NCBI GenBank assembly: GCA_913056365.1
Contig: CAJXLT010000003.1
Location: 62,001-126,000, forward strand
Source of the DNA: an uncultured Paenibacillaceae bacterium
Lineage (GTDB): Bacteria; Bacillota; Bacilli; Paenibacillales; K13
Direction of reading: 5' to 3'
Length of the DNA: 64,000 nucleotides
Part shown: positions 19,012 to 28,448 of the stretch, piece after piece
Numbering within the stretch: position 1 is the first letter of the stretch
Layout: the number at the start of each line of letters is the position of its first letter
Program-made: the position numbers and the translations under genes
Notes under the pieces: generated by a model
What the model saw: only the letters and a program-made list of their open reading frames with translations
Databases searched by the model: none
Told to the model about the DNA's origin: nothing

Positions 19012-19066
19012 CAAGTTAATATGGAGGGTGCGAACGTGTAATGAGAAACGGAGAGTGAACAGAACG

Positions 19067-22000
19067 ATGAAGAACCTTATACGGCTTCCATTTATGATTG
19101 TAATAGCTTGCTGTATAACGCTAGTGATCGGCATGCCCGGCATTCCAGGACTCGCGAATCCGCAAGTAGCACATGCCAGCACTGCCATGAACTTGTATTT
19201 TGCGATGGAACGTCATTCCTATAGCGTATATCAGAAGAGTCTGTCGGATGCATCTGAATCACAGGTGATTTTCCAATCAGATAGTTGGGGTGAACCAACC
19301 GCGATCGCAGTGGATGAAGAGAATGGTTACATCTACTATGCGGCTAATCAATCAACGATTTACAAGATGAAGCAGGATACCTTGGCAGTTGTCGATACGT
19401 ATAGCAATGAACATCGAATCACCTATATGTCCTTCGATCCTGTCCGCAACAAGCTTTACTTTACGGAAACTGCTGCTGGCACGGAACCTGGAACGATGAT
19501 TACGCGAATCAAAGTGCTCGATCTTGCCGATCGCTCGATTACGACGCTATATTCGACGCCAGAGAATGGTTTGGCTTTTATTTTTGGTCTCGCAACTGAT
19601 CCGGATGGCGGTCATATGTATTTCTATAAGAATGATTACGACCTTATGGAGTCCGGCATTTATCGTATGGATATAAGTGGAGCGGGCTTGATGCGGCTTG
19701 TCTCTAATGTTGGTTCTGTAGAGAGTATCGCATTGGATACATCGACCGACACCATGTATTATTCAGATGAACAATCTATTCGCGTTGCGAGCTTATCTAC
19801 TGGAGAGGTGCAAGCTTCTGCTTATTATTCGGGGTCTGACTGGATTACGAAAATAGCCAGAGATGCAAGCACCGGAACGATTTATTTCAGTACGAACGAT
19901 AGCATGACGATGACAGGTCGTATTTATCGCGTGTTGTCCAGTAGTGAGGCGGAACAAGTTGTTCCGAATGAGGGCTATGTGAATGATCTGGTGATTGCCG
20001 AAGCACCGCTTACTTACACGATGGAACCGATCAGCGATCAGACGCTGACGCCGTTGGCGGCGGGGTACGCGTCCGGGATGCAAGAGGCGAAGAGCGTGAC
20101 GATTACGCGCATCGGCACAGGCGTGTTGGCCAATGTGCAAGCGAGCCTGAGTGGAGCGAATGCGTCCGCGTTCGTCTTGACGCAGCCCGCAAGTCAGATA
20201 GACGGAACAGGTTCCACGTTCACAGTGAAGGCGAAGGACGAGCTGTCAGCGGGGACGTATACGGCGACGGTGACGATCACAGCAGATCATATGGAGCCCG
20301 TAAGCTTCGATGTGACGCAGGTGGTGCATTCGTACACAATCGCGCCGATCAGCGATCAGACACTGACGGAGCTAGTAGCCGGATACGCGTCTGGGACGCA
20401 AGAGGCGAAGAGCGTGACGATTACGCGCATCGGCACAGGCGTGTTGGCCAATGTGCAAGCGAGTCTGAGCGGAGCGGATGCGACGGCGTTCGAATTGACG
20501 CAACCCGCCGGCACGATAGATGGCGCGGGGTCAACGTTCACGGTGATGGCGAAGGACGAGCTGTCAGCGGGGACGTATACGGCGACGGTAACGATCACAG
20601 CAGATCATATGGAGCCCGTGAGCTTTGAAGTGACGCAAGTCGTACATTCGTACACGATCGCGCCGATTAGCGATCAGACACTGACGCCGTTGGCGGCGGG
20701 ATACGCGTCGGGCACGCAAGAGACGAAGAGCGTGGTGATCACGCGCACCGGCACAGGTGTGTTGGCCAATGTAGAAGCCAGCCTTAGCGGGACGCATGCG
20801 TCCGCGTTCGCCTTGACGCAGCCCGCAGGCACGATAGATGGCGCGGGGTCAACGTTCACGGTGAAGGCGAAGGACGAGCTGTCAGCGGGGACGTACACAG
20901 CGACGGTGACGATCACGGCAGATCATATGGAGCCTGTGAGCTTCGAAGTGACGCAGGTGGTGCAGCCATCGGCGGAGGCAAGATTGAACGGACTGCATAT
21001 TACGGCAGGGACACTCTCGCCTGTCTTTGATCCGGATGTCACGACATATCGTGTCGATGTTCCTTATGCGACCGACAGCCTCACAGTTGTGGCGTCTACA
21101 TACGATGCCAAAGCCGCCTATGCGATCTACAATGGTGGTGCTGTTGTGACGGGACCGGCAGCCGAATTGAAGGTAGGAGATAATCGACTGGAAGTGAAGG
21201 TGACGGCGGAAGATGGTGTTTCGACGCAGACTTATACGATCGATGTAGCGCGTGCGCCATCGAGCAATGCGGCTATTCATACCTTGAACCTGCAGGGCAT
21301 TACGTTGCATGAGACGGTAACCGCCAATGTGTACCAATATACGGCTACGGTATCGAATGCGGTGTATGCCACTTATGTGCAAGCGATCCCGATGGACGTC
21401 CATGCATCGATCAGTAGCATGACCGTTAACGGGGAACCGGCAAGCAATCCGATCGCACTGTCCGTAGGTTCGAATATTATTGCGGTTGAGATTGTGGCAC
21501 AGGATGATGTGAGCAGGCAGACTTATACAGTTACCGTCACGCGGGAAGCGTCCGGGAATGCTCAGTTGGGCAGCCTGTCTATTAATCAGGGCACGATGTT
21601 CCCTGTATTTGACCCGTCTAGCTATGCCTATCATGCGGATGTCCCCTACGCAACAGAGGCTGTAAGTGTTACCGCTTCCGTCTACCACGATAGTGCTCGG
21701 TTGAAGATTAACGGTCAACTGCAAGGTAGCGGTTCTCTGGTATGGGTTCCATTGAAGGTAGGCAATAACCTTGTGAAGGTTGAAGTTGTGGCAGAGGATG
21801 GCATCCATTCGGCGAATTATACGCTTACGATTCGGCGGGCAGCCAGCAGCAATGCCGATCTCAAGGGACTCACACTTTCCGAGGGAACGTTGTCTCCGGC
21901 TTTCGCCGCGGATCATCTGACGTACGAAGCAACCGTGCCTTATACGGTGTCGCAAGTAACGGTAACAGCATCGGTGTATGATCCTAATGCCGCTATAAAG

Positions 22001-23482
22001 GTAAATGGACTATTAGTGGTGAGTGGGGCTTCGACAGCTCCAATGGAGCTTGCAGTCGGCACGAATACGATTGTTGTAGAAGCGATAGCACAGGATGGGA
22101 TGTCGGCAAAGTCTTATCAAATCAGTGTAACGCGATCCCCGCAGCCTAGTTCACCTGATCCTGATCCAGAAGAACCTGCGCCTGAACCTGATCGTGGACA
22201 ATCAACCTCCACATCTGACAATACAGAGTGGGATCTGGGAAGCAGAACGGGTTTATTCGTAAATGGTATGTACATGGATCAGTTTGCAATGATCACGACC
22301 ACACACGAAGATGGGATTCTGTTCACGGTCGAAGCGGACCTCCTGATCGCCCAGTTGGAACAGGTGAAAGAGCAAGCGGTTGTGCGCATTGCTGTGGATC
22401 AAATCGCAGATAAAGTGTCTGTGGCGTTGACTGGCGATGTGGTGAAGGTCATGGAGAATCAACATGCTGTTCTGCTCATCCAAACCATTAACGGCAGCTA
22501 CAGGCTGCCTGCGGCGCAAATTTCTATTGATCAACGATCCGGGCAATTTGGGCAGGCAGCGCTTGCGGATGTCGTCGTTCATATCAGCATCGCCAAGAGC
22601 GACAAGGATATGGTTAGGATGTTAGACAGTGTGGCGAAGGAAATGGGATTAACCGTTCAAGCCCCGCCAGTGGACTTCGCGGTAACGGCTGCTTATAGAG
22701 GCGCAACAGTGGAAGTAGACAGGTTCAGCAGCTATGTTCAACGGGAAATACCGATTCCGACAGCTGCGGATGTTGACGGTGCCATGACCGCTGTCGTTCT
22801 GGAGGACGACGGGCAGCTGCGACACGTGCCTACGTATCGGACGGTCCGCGATGGGAAGATGGTTGCGGTCGTCCACAGCATGACCAACAGTACCTATGCC
22901 TTAATAACGAACTCGATTACATTCGCTGACACCGAAGGTCATTGGAGCCAGGCAGCGGTGAACGATTTGGCATCCAGACTAATCGTAAGCGGTACGGAGC
23001 AGCATCGCTTCCAGCCTAACGCTGCCATTACACGCGCAGAGTTTGCCGCGATTCTGGCACGGGCGCTGGGACTGCCTGTTGATGAACAGGAAGCCTTGTT
23101 CCAAGATGTGAAGCCGCACGATTGGTACGCCGGAGCGGTTGCTGCAGCGAAGGCATACGGTCTTATTCAAGGGTATGAAGACGACACCTTCCGTCCAGCG
23201 CAAACCATCACCCGCGAAGAAGCTATGGTCATGATCTCGAAGGCGATGCACTTGACGGGGGTGGCTATGATTGCCGAGAATGCGCCGGAAGAGCGGCTGT
23301 CCACATTCTCCGACGGTTCACAAGTCCAGCCATGGGCTGAGCAGGCGGTAGCTTCCGCGATCCAATACGGTCTGGTTAGCGGGATGAATGGAGAGCTGCG
23401 GCCGTCTGCCGACATCACCAGAGCAGAAACTGCCTCCATCATCCAGCGTTTGCTAGCTAAATCAGGCTTGATCGACGAATAA
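19067..23482 (+). CDS. S-layer-anchored surface protein with YWTD-like propeller and tandem Ig-like repeats
   Basis: A secreted protein of about 1471 residues. ATG 19067 begins a signal peptide (MKNLIRLPFMIVIACC... to VAHAST); its ribosome site is weak (GGAGAG, 12 nt away). Order: a propeller-like region with YYAANQST, KLYFTE and YRMDISGAG (about 30-310); three nearly identical 106-residue repeats (YTIAPISDQTL...); four cadherin-like beta-sandwich domains (SPVFDPDVTTY pattern); a proline/acidic hinge; a conserved pre-SLH module shared with protein 30205 (KVMEN, NGSYRLPA, REIPIP); and three SLH domains with TRAEFAAI, TREEAMVM and TRAETASI. Probable structural or adhesive wall protein. Confidence 0.87.
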   Translation: MKNLIRLPFMIVIACCITLVIGMPGIPGLANPQVAHASTAMNLYFAMERHSYSVYQKSLSDASESQVIFQSDSWGEPTAIAVDEENGYIYYAANQSTIYKMKQDTLAVVDTYSNEHRITYMSFDPVRNKLYFTETAAGTEPGTMITRIKVLDLADRSITTLYSTPENGLAFIFGLATDPDGGHMYFYKNDYDLMESGIYRMDISGAGLMRLVSNVGSVESIALDTSTDTMYYSDEQSIRVASLSTGEVQASAYYSGSDWITKIARDASTGTIYFSTNDSMTMTGRIYRVLSSSEAEQVVPNEGYVNDLVIAEAPLTYTMEPISDQTLTPLAAGYASGMQEAKSVTITRIGTGVLANVQASLSGANASAFVLTQPASQIDGTGSTFTVKAKDELSAGTYTATVTITADHMEPVSFDVTQVVHSYTIAPISDQTLTELVAGYASGTQEAKSVTITRIGTGVLANVQASLSGADATAFELTQPAGTIDGAGSTFTVMAKDELSAGTYTATVTITADHMEPVSFEVTQVVHSYTIAPISDQTLTPLAAGYASGTQETKSVVITRTGTGVLANVEASLSGTHASAFALTQPAGTIDGAGSTFTVKAKDELSAGTYTATVTITADHMEPVSFEVTQVVQPSAEARLNGLHITAGTLSPVFDPDVTTYRVDVPYATDSLTVVASTYDAKAAYAIYNGGAVVTGPAAELKVGDNRLEVKVTAEDGVSTQTYTIDVARAPSSNAAIHTLNLQGITLHETVTANVYQYTATVSNAVYATYVQAIPMDVHASISSMTVNGEPASNPIALSVGSNIIAVEIVAQDDVSRQTYTVTVTREASGNAQLGSLSINQGTMFPVFDPSSYAYHADVPYATEAVSVTASVYHDSARLKINGQLQGSGSLVWVPLKVGNNLVKVEVVAEDGIHSANYTLTIRRAASSNADLKGLTLSEGTLSPAFAADHLTYEATVPYTVSQVTVTASVYDPNAAIKVNGLLVVSGASTAPMELAVGTNTIVVEAIAQDGMSAKSYQISVTRSPQPSSPDPDPEEPAPEPDRGQSTSTSDNTEWDLGSRTGLFVNGMYMDQFAMITTTHEDGILFTVEADLLIAQLEQVKEQAVVRIAVDQIADKVSVALTGDVVKVMENQHAVLLIQTINGSYRLPAAQISIDQRSGQFGQAALADVVVHISIAKSDKDMVRMLDSVAKEMGLTVQAPPVDFAVTAAYRGATVEVDRFSSYVQREIPIPTAADVDGAMTAVVLEDDGQLRHVPTYRTVRDGKMVAVVHSMTNSTYALITNSITFADTEGHWSQAAVNDLASRLIVSGTEQHRFQPNAAITRAEFAAILARALGLPVDEQEALFQDVKPHDWYAGAVAAAKAYGLIQGYEDDTFRPAQTITREEAMVMISKAMHLTGVAMIAENAPEERLSTFSDGSQVQPWAEQAVASAIQYGLVSGMNGELRPSADITRAETASIIQRLLAKSGLIDE
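20015..20968 (+). repeat. Three 318-bp tandem repeats inside the second SLH gene
   Basis: Units start at 20015, 20333 and 20651. They share long identical stretches, for example AAGGACGAGCTGTCAGCGGG in all three. High DNA identity in otherwise diverged coding sequence implies recent duplication or gene conversion. Confidence 0.85.
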
Positions 23483-23493
23483 CACGTTAATGG

Positions 23494-23535
23494 AAGAAGC
23501 TGTCTCATAGGTCATTGACCTGGAGACAGCTTCTT
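23494..23535 (+). terminator. Terminator-like hairpin after the second SLH gene
   Basis: AAGAAGCTGTCTC at 23494-23506 pairs perfectly with GAGACAGCTTCTT at 23523-23535 (13 bp, 16-nt loop), 11 nt after the stop codon. Confidence 0.65.
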
Positions 23536-23669
23536 ACGTGTGAAGGCATGGTTCTACGATCACTGTTGATCTATGTGGTGAGCCGAGACAGTTATTTGTA
23601 AACGTTACTACGCGGGTGAATGATTTCGATCTGAGACATCTTCATAATTTCCGAGTTGATTATAAAATT

Positions 23670-23855
23670 GAATCCATAGTGCAGGCTTTTCATCCCAAAC
23701 GTCCCCGAAAGTGGCGAATACCTGCGATTGTACATCCTTATGAAGCACAGACTGCCTAATCGGATCAATATCCGTATGCCAAGATGCAGAATCGCAGCAA
23801 TTTTGGTAACTCGCCTTTTCTGTGCACTCCAAGCCTGCACATTTGCAGTAATTCT
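23670..23855 (-). repeat. Dispersed palindromic element, copy 2
   Basis: Modules: GTGCAGGCTTTT (23679), GCGAATACCTGCGATTGTAC (23714), AAGATGCAGAATCGCAG (23780) and AAGCCTGCACATTTGCAG (23831). The TACATCCTTATGAAGCAC segment is in the left half, so this copy is opposite to those at 47.7 and 48.95 kb. It fills most of the 508-bp gap between the convergent SLH gene and the methionine-rich protein gene; the remainder holds the terminator and nothing else I recognise. Confidence 0.8.
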
Positions 23856-23990
23856 CACTTTACTTCATGAACAACGGGCAAATAGTAACGGAAAATCGCA
23901 TATAGGTTCGATATCCCTCCTATTGGACTTTTTGTGTGAACAATCGTACGAAGTTAGCAGAAGGTGATCCAGTTGAATGATCGTGCCGGA

Positions 23991-24569
23991 CTATTTCTGC
24001 ATGAAGTACATATCCACGAAATCCTGCGTAACGTACACATGCCCCATTTTCACCATCGGCATATGTTCAAGCTGCATAGTTTCGCCGTTCAACATGAACG
24101 AATCGCTGCCCATCGTCCACGTGACTTCGAGCATATTGTTCATCTTGGTATCCATATCGTCAGTCATGCTCATCTCTGTATGCATGTCCATGCCGTCCAT
24201 GTTAGCATCCTCATTCATCATCATGTCCATGTCATCGCTCATGGCCGGATCGGTCATGTCATCGGACATCCCGCCAAGGGACTTCTTCAGCATAACGGTT
24301 TTGGACATGGCGTCATAGCTTACAGTGAACCCCATCGTTTCCGCAGTATCACGCAAGCGAACCCATTGCATCCCGTCAACCATCATGCTTTGCCCATCGG
24401 TCTCCATCATCATATCGTCTGTCATCATGTCGTCCATCATCATGTCACCCATCTTGTGCATGTCCATCTCATCCATCATCATGTCGTTCATGGCAAATGC
24501 GGCACTCGCAGGGAGTAGTAGGCTTAGGGCGGTAACTCCTGCGGCAATTGATTTTTTCCAACTTCTCAT
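23991..24569 (-). CDS. Methionine/aspartate-rich exported protein, split copper-amine-oxidase-N-like domain
   Basis: A secreted 192-residue protein; by my count about 45 residues are methionine, and there is no cysteine. The signal peptide (MRSWKKSIAAGVTALSLL to SAAFA) is followed by MMMDEMDMHKMGD-type runs, then WVRLRDTAETMGFTVSYD, a second Met/Asp run, and a C-terminal part with FMLNGETMQLEHMPM. The two folded pieces resemble the halves of a stalk domain (Cu_amine_oxidN1) interrupted by the Met-rich insert. Met-rich clusters are known copper(I) ligands, so metal binding is plausible but inferred. It lies downstream of an OmpR-type two-component system in the same direction. GAGGAGGCG serves ATG 24569 but is masked by a leader stem. 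Confidence 0.75.
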   Translation of the reverse strand: MRSWKKSIAAGVTALSLLLPASAAFAMNDMMMDEMDMHKMGDMMMDDMMTDDMMMETDGQSMMVDGMQWVRLRDTAETMGFTVSYDAMSKTVMLKKSLGGMSDDMTDPAMSDDMDMMMNEDANMDGMDMHTEMSMTDDMDTKMNNMLEVTWTMGSDSFMLNGETMQLEHMPMVKMGHVYVTQDFVDMYFMQK

Positions 24570-24574
24570 TTCTT

Positions 24575-24634
24575 GTAACGCCTCCTCGTGATTTCGTATT
24601 CCTTACATGATTTACTGTAAGCAAGAGGCGTTAC
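24575..24634 (-). promoter_or_regulatory. Leader hairpin predicted to mask the ribosome site of the Met-rich protein
   Basis: In the transcript (minus strand) GUAACGCCUC (from 24634-24625) is exactly complementary to GAGGCGUUAC (24584-24575). The latter overlaps the Shine-Dalgarno GAGGAGGCG and ends 5 nt before AUG. Inside lies a second pair, CUUACA/UGUAAG (24621-24616 and 24607-24602). This nested structure would hide the ribosome site, and CUCGU/ACGAG offers an alternative pairing. It suggests RNA-level control of translation. Seen directly as complementarity; the folding is inference. Confidence 0.55.
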
Positions 24635-24663
24635 GAGAACCTAAAGAAAAGATTAACAAACTA

Positions 24664-25713
24664 TTAAATCACAGCCGCTTCTTGCGCTGTCGGCAACGTA
24701 ATGCGGAAGATGCTGCCGCCGCCTTTGCCGCTCTCCACAGTGATCGTTCCGCCGTGCAGCTCCAAGATCGATTTGCAGATGGCTAACCCGAGACCGGCCC
24801 CTCCGCTGCGCCGATTGCGCGACTTATCCATACGGTAAAAGCGATCAAATATTCGTTCTTGCTCAGCTAGGTTTATGCCTTCTCCTTCATCCCGTACTGC
24901 AATGGCGATCCAACTGCCCAGAGATTCGGCTGTGATCTGAATGCATCCTTCTTCAGGAGAATACTGGATGGCGTTATGCAATAAATTGTTCAGCACGCGT
25001 TGAATTTCGAAAGGCATCACTTGCACAGGCGGCAGGTTGTCGGGAATGGAAGTGAGAATGTTCAGTCCCTTCGATTCAAGGAGGAAGCTTTGACTTTGCA
25101 GTGTGTCAACAATTAGTGTATCAATCGGGTAGGGCACGGGCTGGAAGGCGATGGCATCTGCATCCAATCTGGATAGCTGGAATAAGTCGTTGATTAGTTG
25201 GCTAAGTCGTGTGGTTTCGTGTTGTATGGTGTGCAAATAGCGTTGGAACGTCTCCTCATCCGTGATTACGCGATCCTGCAATGCTTCTACATAAGATTGA
25301 ATAGAAGCAAGTGGTGTCCGAAGATCGTGGGAGATGTTAGCGACAAGTTCTTTCCTCGATGCTTCCGATTGCCGCAACGTACGGATACTGTGGTCGAGCT
25401 GCGCCCGCATCGTATTAAATTGCCGGGCCAGCTGCTTGAATTCAGCGGGACCGACCTGCGGAACTTCCCCTGCAAAATCTCCTTGCGCCATCTTCTCGCT
25501 GGAATCGCTCAAGTTACGGACGGATCGAACGATCGGACGGATGACAATCGCATGAACTATGACTGAGATCAACGCAGCTATGCAAGTGACAGCCATCAAT
25601 AGCATGACCTCGAACCAGGTTAGCAGCATGCCTTGATATATAAGAAACAAGCTTAATAGGATCGCACCGATACTCACGAGATTGGACAGAAATAAATAGG
25701 TTCTCAACCTCAT
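24664..25713 (-). CDS. Sensor histidine kinase with minimal extracytoplasmic loop
   Basis: A 349-residue OmpR-class kinase. Two membrane helices (about 8-28 and 34-56) are joined by only a few residues, so it probably senses within or at the membrane rather than through an outer domain. Then come HAMP (VIRPIVRSVRNL...), HisKA with SHDLRTPLASIQ (His129) and an ATPase domain with NNLLHNAIQYS, DEGEGI and GGAGLGLAI. GAGGAGGG lies 7 nt before ATG 25713. The response regulator gene ends 3 nt upstream, so they are one transcript. It may control the Met-rich protein gene downstream; that link is inferred from position. Confidence 0.92.
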   Translation of the reverse strand: MRLRTYLFLSNLVSIGAILLSLFLIYQGMLLTWFEVMLLMAVTCIAALISVIVHAIVIRPIVRSVRNLSDSSEKMAQGDFAGEVPQVGPAEFKQLARQFNTMRAQLDHSIRTLRQSEASRKELVANISHDLRTPLASIQSYVEALQDRVITDEETFQRYLHTIQHETTRLSQLINDLFQLSRLDADAIAFQPVPYPIDTLIVDTLQSQSFLLESKGLNILTSIPDNLPPVQVMPFEIQRVLNNLLHNAIQYSPEEGCIQITAESLGSWIAIAVRDEGEGINLAEQERIFDRFYRMDKSRNRRSGGAGLGLAICKSILELHGGTITVESGKGGGSIFRITLPTAQEAAVI

Positions 25714-25716
25714 CCA

Positions 25717-26424
25717 TCAGCCCTCCTCTTGAAATTTATAGCCTACGCCCCATACGGTTTTGATCCACTGCGGCTCGGAGGGGACAGGCTCGATCTTCTC
25801 GCGCAGTCTTCGAATATGGACCGTCACGGTGGTCGTATCTCCGAAGTAGTCCATGTCCCACACTTGATTCAAGATTTGATGTCTGGAGAAGACCTGTCCC
25901 GGATGGGAGGCGAGCAAGACCAGTACCTCGAATTCTTTGACAGTCAATTCTATAGTCATGCCGTTGACAAGCACAGATCGCCTCGGCATATCAATCTCCA
26001 AGCCCGGATAACGAATTATGGAGTGAGAATCGATCGTCTCTACATCGGACCTCTCTTGCATATGGAATCGGCGCAGCACGGCCTTGACACGGAGGACAAG
26101 TTCCCGTGGGCTGAACGGCTTGGTCATATAATCATCCGCGCCTAAGGTCAGTCCGAGCAGCCGATCGGCTTCTTCGCCTCTGGCTGTCAGCATAATGATC
26201 GGAATGTCTTGGACCTGTCGAATCGTTTCGCAAATTTCCCAACCGTCAATATGCGGGAGCATCACATCCAATATAACTAGATGAGGCTGTTCGGACTGCC
26301 ACAGTCGAAGCGCGGTCTCTCCATCATGGGCTTGCAGTGTCTCATAACCTTCGCGTTGCAAATAACGGCAGCATACGTCTGTAATGTTGGTCTCATCATC
26401 GACGATCAGCAGCTTGTTTGCCAT
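25717..26424 (-). CDS. OmpR-family response regulator
   Basis: A 235-residue two-domain regulator. The receiver has IVDDE, the phospho-acceptor VILDVMLP (Asp53), MLTARGEEAD and MTKPFSPREL. The C-terminal winged helix (about 135-232) has ELTVKEFEVLVLLASHPGQV and TVTVHIRRLREKIE. It forms a two-component system with the kinase immediately downstream. A GGTGG-rich weak ribosome site precedes ATG 26424. The signal is unknown; the Met-rich exported protein in the same direction hints at metal or envelope stress. Confidence 0.92.
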   Translation of the reverse strand: MANKLLIVDDETNITDVCCRYLQREGYETLQAHDGETALRLWQSEQPHLVILDVMLPHIDGWEICETIRQVQDIPIIMLTARGEEADRLLGLTLGADDYMTKPFSPRELVLRVKAVLRRFHMQERSDVETIDSHSIIRYPGLEIDMPRRSVLVNGMTIELTVKEFEVLVLLASHPGQVFSRHQILNQVWDMDYFGDTTTVTVHIRRLREKIEPVPSEPQWIKTVWGVGYKFQEEG

Positions 26425-26633
26425 TAACCCACCACCCTATTCCGCAAAAAGCGTATCACTTAATGCTATTGTAGCTATAAATCATTACAAAAACATTAAA
26501 AAGAAGGAACGGCTTTGTGAAGCGTGCATGCGGATAGCAGGTAAAGAGAGACATGCAATAAAGGAAAATCTGAAATTTGTCGAATATGATAAAATAGGAC
26601 TAGGACTAACTTCGCGTACATGGGGGCAGAAAC

Positions 26634-28448
26634 TTGGATCTGAGAATGGGTATGTTCTTTATTTTGCTAGTGGCTACAACGCTCATGCTAATCATTGCCT
26701 ATTTATCATACCGAAGAAGACGACAGGACGAAGGCAAATACGGCGCTTTGGTCATGCTTGCTGTTGCGTTCTATTCGTGCGGCTATGCGTTCGAAATTAT
26801 TAGCCCTAATCTAGAGCAGGCGAAGTTCTGGCTGAAGGTTCAATATATCGGGATTCCGTTCATTACGACCTTCTGGCTCCTCTTGGTCATCAGCTATACC
26901 GGACATCGGTCCTTATTGAAGAAAAAGAAGATGTTGCTGTTGTTGTTTGCCGTCCCGTTGGCAACATTCATCTTGCAGTTTACGAATGACAGCCACCATC
27001 TCTTCTACCGTGATATTGTGTTCAACCTGGACGATACGGTGCTCTCTGGTCTCATTCTAAGTAAAGGACCTTTCTACTGGGTACACATCGTCTATCTATA
27101 CACAGAAGCAGTAGTCGGAATCAGCTTGTTTGCACGGATGTATATGAAGGCTATTCCTATCGTTCGCAGGCAAGTGATGATGCTATTCTTGGGTGTCGCA
27201 GCGCCATGGATATGCAACATTGTCTATCTCACTTCGTATGACTGGTTGAATCTGGACTTGACCCCGTTCGGCTTCGTATTGACTGGCTTCATCTATCTGT
27301 GGGGAATTTATCGGCTCAATCTTCTTCGACTCGTTCCTGTTGCTTACCAGAAGGTGTTCGAGACGATGCATGATGGCGTCATTATTCTTGACTATGATCG
27401 TAATTTGTCGCATGTGAATGATGCGGCCAGAGCGATATTCGAAGAGTTGAGCGCATGGGATGGTCAAGTCATATCGATTCGAGCCTTTCTGTCCTCCCAC
27501 CCGGATCTGCTGGCGAAGGTTGAAGATGTTGCTGAGCATAGTGAAAGCCGTATTACTCTCCACACGAGTGAAGGGACAAGCCACTATCATGTCAAGATTT
27601 CTACTATTTATGACAAGTCGCAGATGATTCTCGGGAAAGTATTGATCTTGAACAATGTTACACAATCGATTCAGTATCAGGAAGAGCTGTTGGCTACTGC
27701 GAATCAGCTGGAGGAGCTGCATGCCTTCAAGGATAAGGCGTTCGCTATCGTCACCCACGATATCCGTGATCCGCTCGCGATGCTGGTCAATCTGACGGAT
27801 ATTATCGAAGGAGATTTCGTGGATGTTGACAAGGAAGAATCGCGTATCTTCCAAGAGATGAACAAGAAGGTCAAGGATACATACTGGCTGGTGGACAATA
27901 TGCTGAATTGGTTCCGCAGTCAGAAGGGGAAGGTATACTTTCGCCCGCTTGTATGGGAGCTGGAACCGATTGTGCGCCAGTCCGTTCAAGCGGTACACCA
28001 TCGCATCACGATGAAACACATTCAAATGTCAGTAGAAGTTCAAGCAGATGCGAAGGTGTATGCAGACAAGGATATGGTAGAGATGATCGTAAGGAATCTG
28101 CTGTTCAATGCAGTCAAATATACGGATACAGGCGGCCAAATCCGCATCCATGCACAGCATACGGAGACGAGTGTGACCATTTCCGTTCGGGACTCCGGTA
28201 TCGGTGTCGATCGGGATGTTGGCAAATCATTGTTCGACGATATGCAGCAGAGCTCTTCACAAGGAACAGAAGGTGAGCCCGGTGCTGGTCTCGGCCTGTA
28301 CTTGTGCGGGAAGTTCGTTCGTCTGCATGGCGGCGACATCTGGTATGAGTCGGAACTAGGGAGAGGCAGCACGTTCTTCTTCACTCTCCCTATGCACGAA
28401 GCGGCAGCAGATTCACAGCGCACGTGGCGGGAGGTTGATGAAGGATGA
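26634..28448 (+). CDS. Sensor histidine kinase with 7TM N-terminus and PAS domain
   Basis: A 604-residue kinase. Seven or so membrane helices (about 4-225, histidine-kinase N-terminal 7TM type) precede a PAS-like domain (about 235-345, VFETMHDGVIILDYD), HisKA with VTHDIRDPLAMLVNL (His375) and an ATPase domain (NLLFNAVKYT, DSGIGVD, GAGLGLYLCG). TTG 26634 is chosen because GGGGG lies 7 nt upstream; ATG 26646 is an alternative. The stop overlaps the regulator's ATG by 4 nt (ATGA), so the two are coupled. The short DI(R)DPL box is a known HisKA variant. The 209-bp gap upstream shows no clear operator. Confidence 0.9.
   Translation: MDLRMGMFFILLVATTLMLIIAYLSYRRRRQDEGKYGALVMLAVAFYSCGYAFEIISPNLEQAKFWLKVQYIGIPFITTFWLLLVISYTGHRSLLKKKKMLLLLFAVPLATFILQFTNDSHHLFYRDIVFNLDDTVLSGLILSKGPFYWVHIVYLYTEAVVGISLFARMYMKAIPIVRRQVMMLFLGVAAPWICNIVYLTSYDWLNLDLTPFGFVLTGFIYLWGIYRLNLLRLVPVAYQKVFETMHDGVIILDYDRNLSHVNDAARAIFEELSAWDGQVISIRAFLSSHPDLLAKVEDVAEHSESRITLHTSEGTSHYHVKISTIYDKSQMILGKVLILNNVTQSIQYQEELLATANQLEELHAFKDKAFAIVTHDIRDPLAMLVNLTDIIEGDFVDVDKEESRIFQEMNKKVKDTYWLVDNMLNWFRSQKGKVYFRPLVWELEPIVRQSVQAVHHRITMKHIQMSVEVQADAKVYADKDMVEMIVRNLLFNAVKYTDTGGQIRIHAQHTETSVTISVRDSGIGVDRDVGKSLFDDMQQSSSQGTEGEPGAGLGLYLCGKFVRLHGGDIWYESELGRGSTFFFTLPMHEAAADSQRTWREVDEG

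Noticed and set aside
23964-24518. Histidine-rich 184-codon frame on the plus strand
   Set aside because: It is the antisense of the Met/Asp-codon-rich gene (ATG/GAT reading as CAT/ATC); the minus-strand gene has a signal peptide and ribosome site.
27183-28025. 280-codon minus-strand frame
   Set aside because: Opposite the sensor kinase with intact H and N boxes; no recognisable domain of its own.
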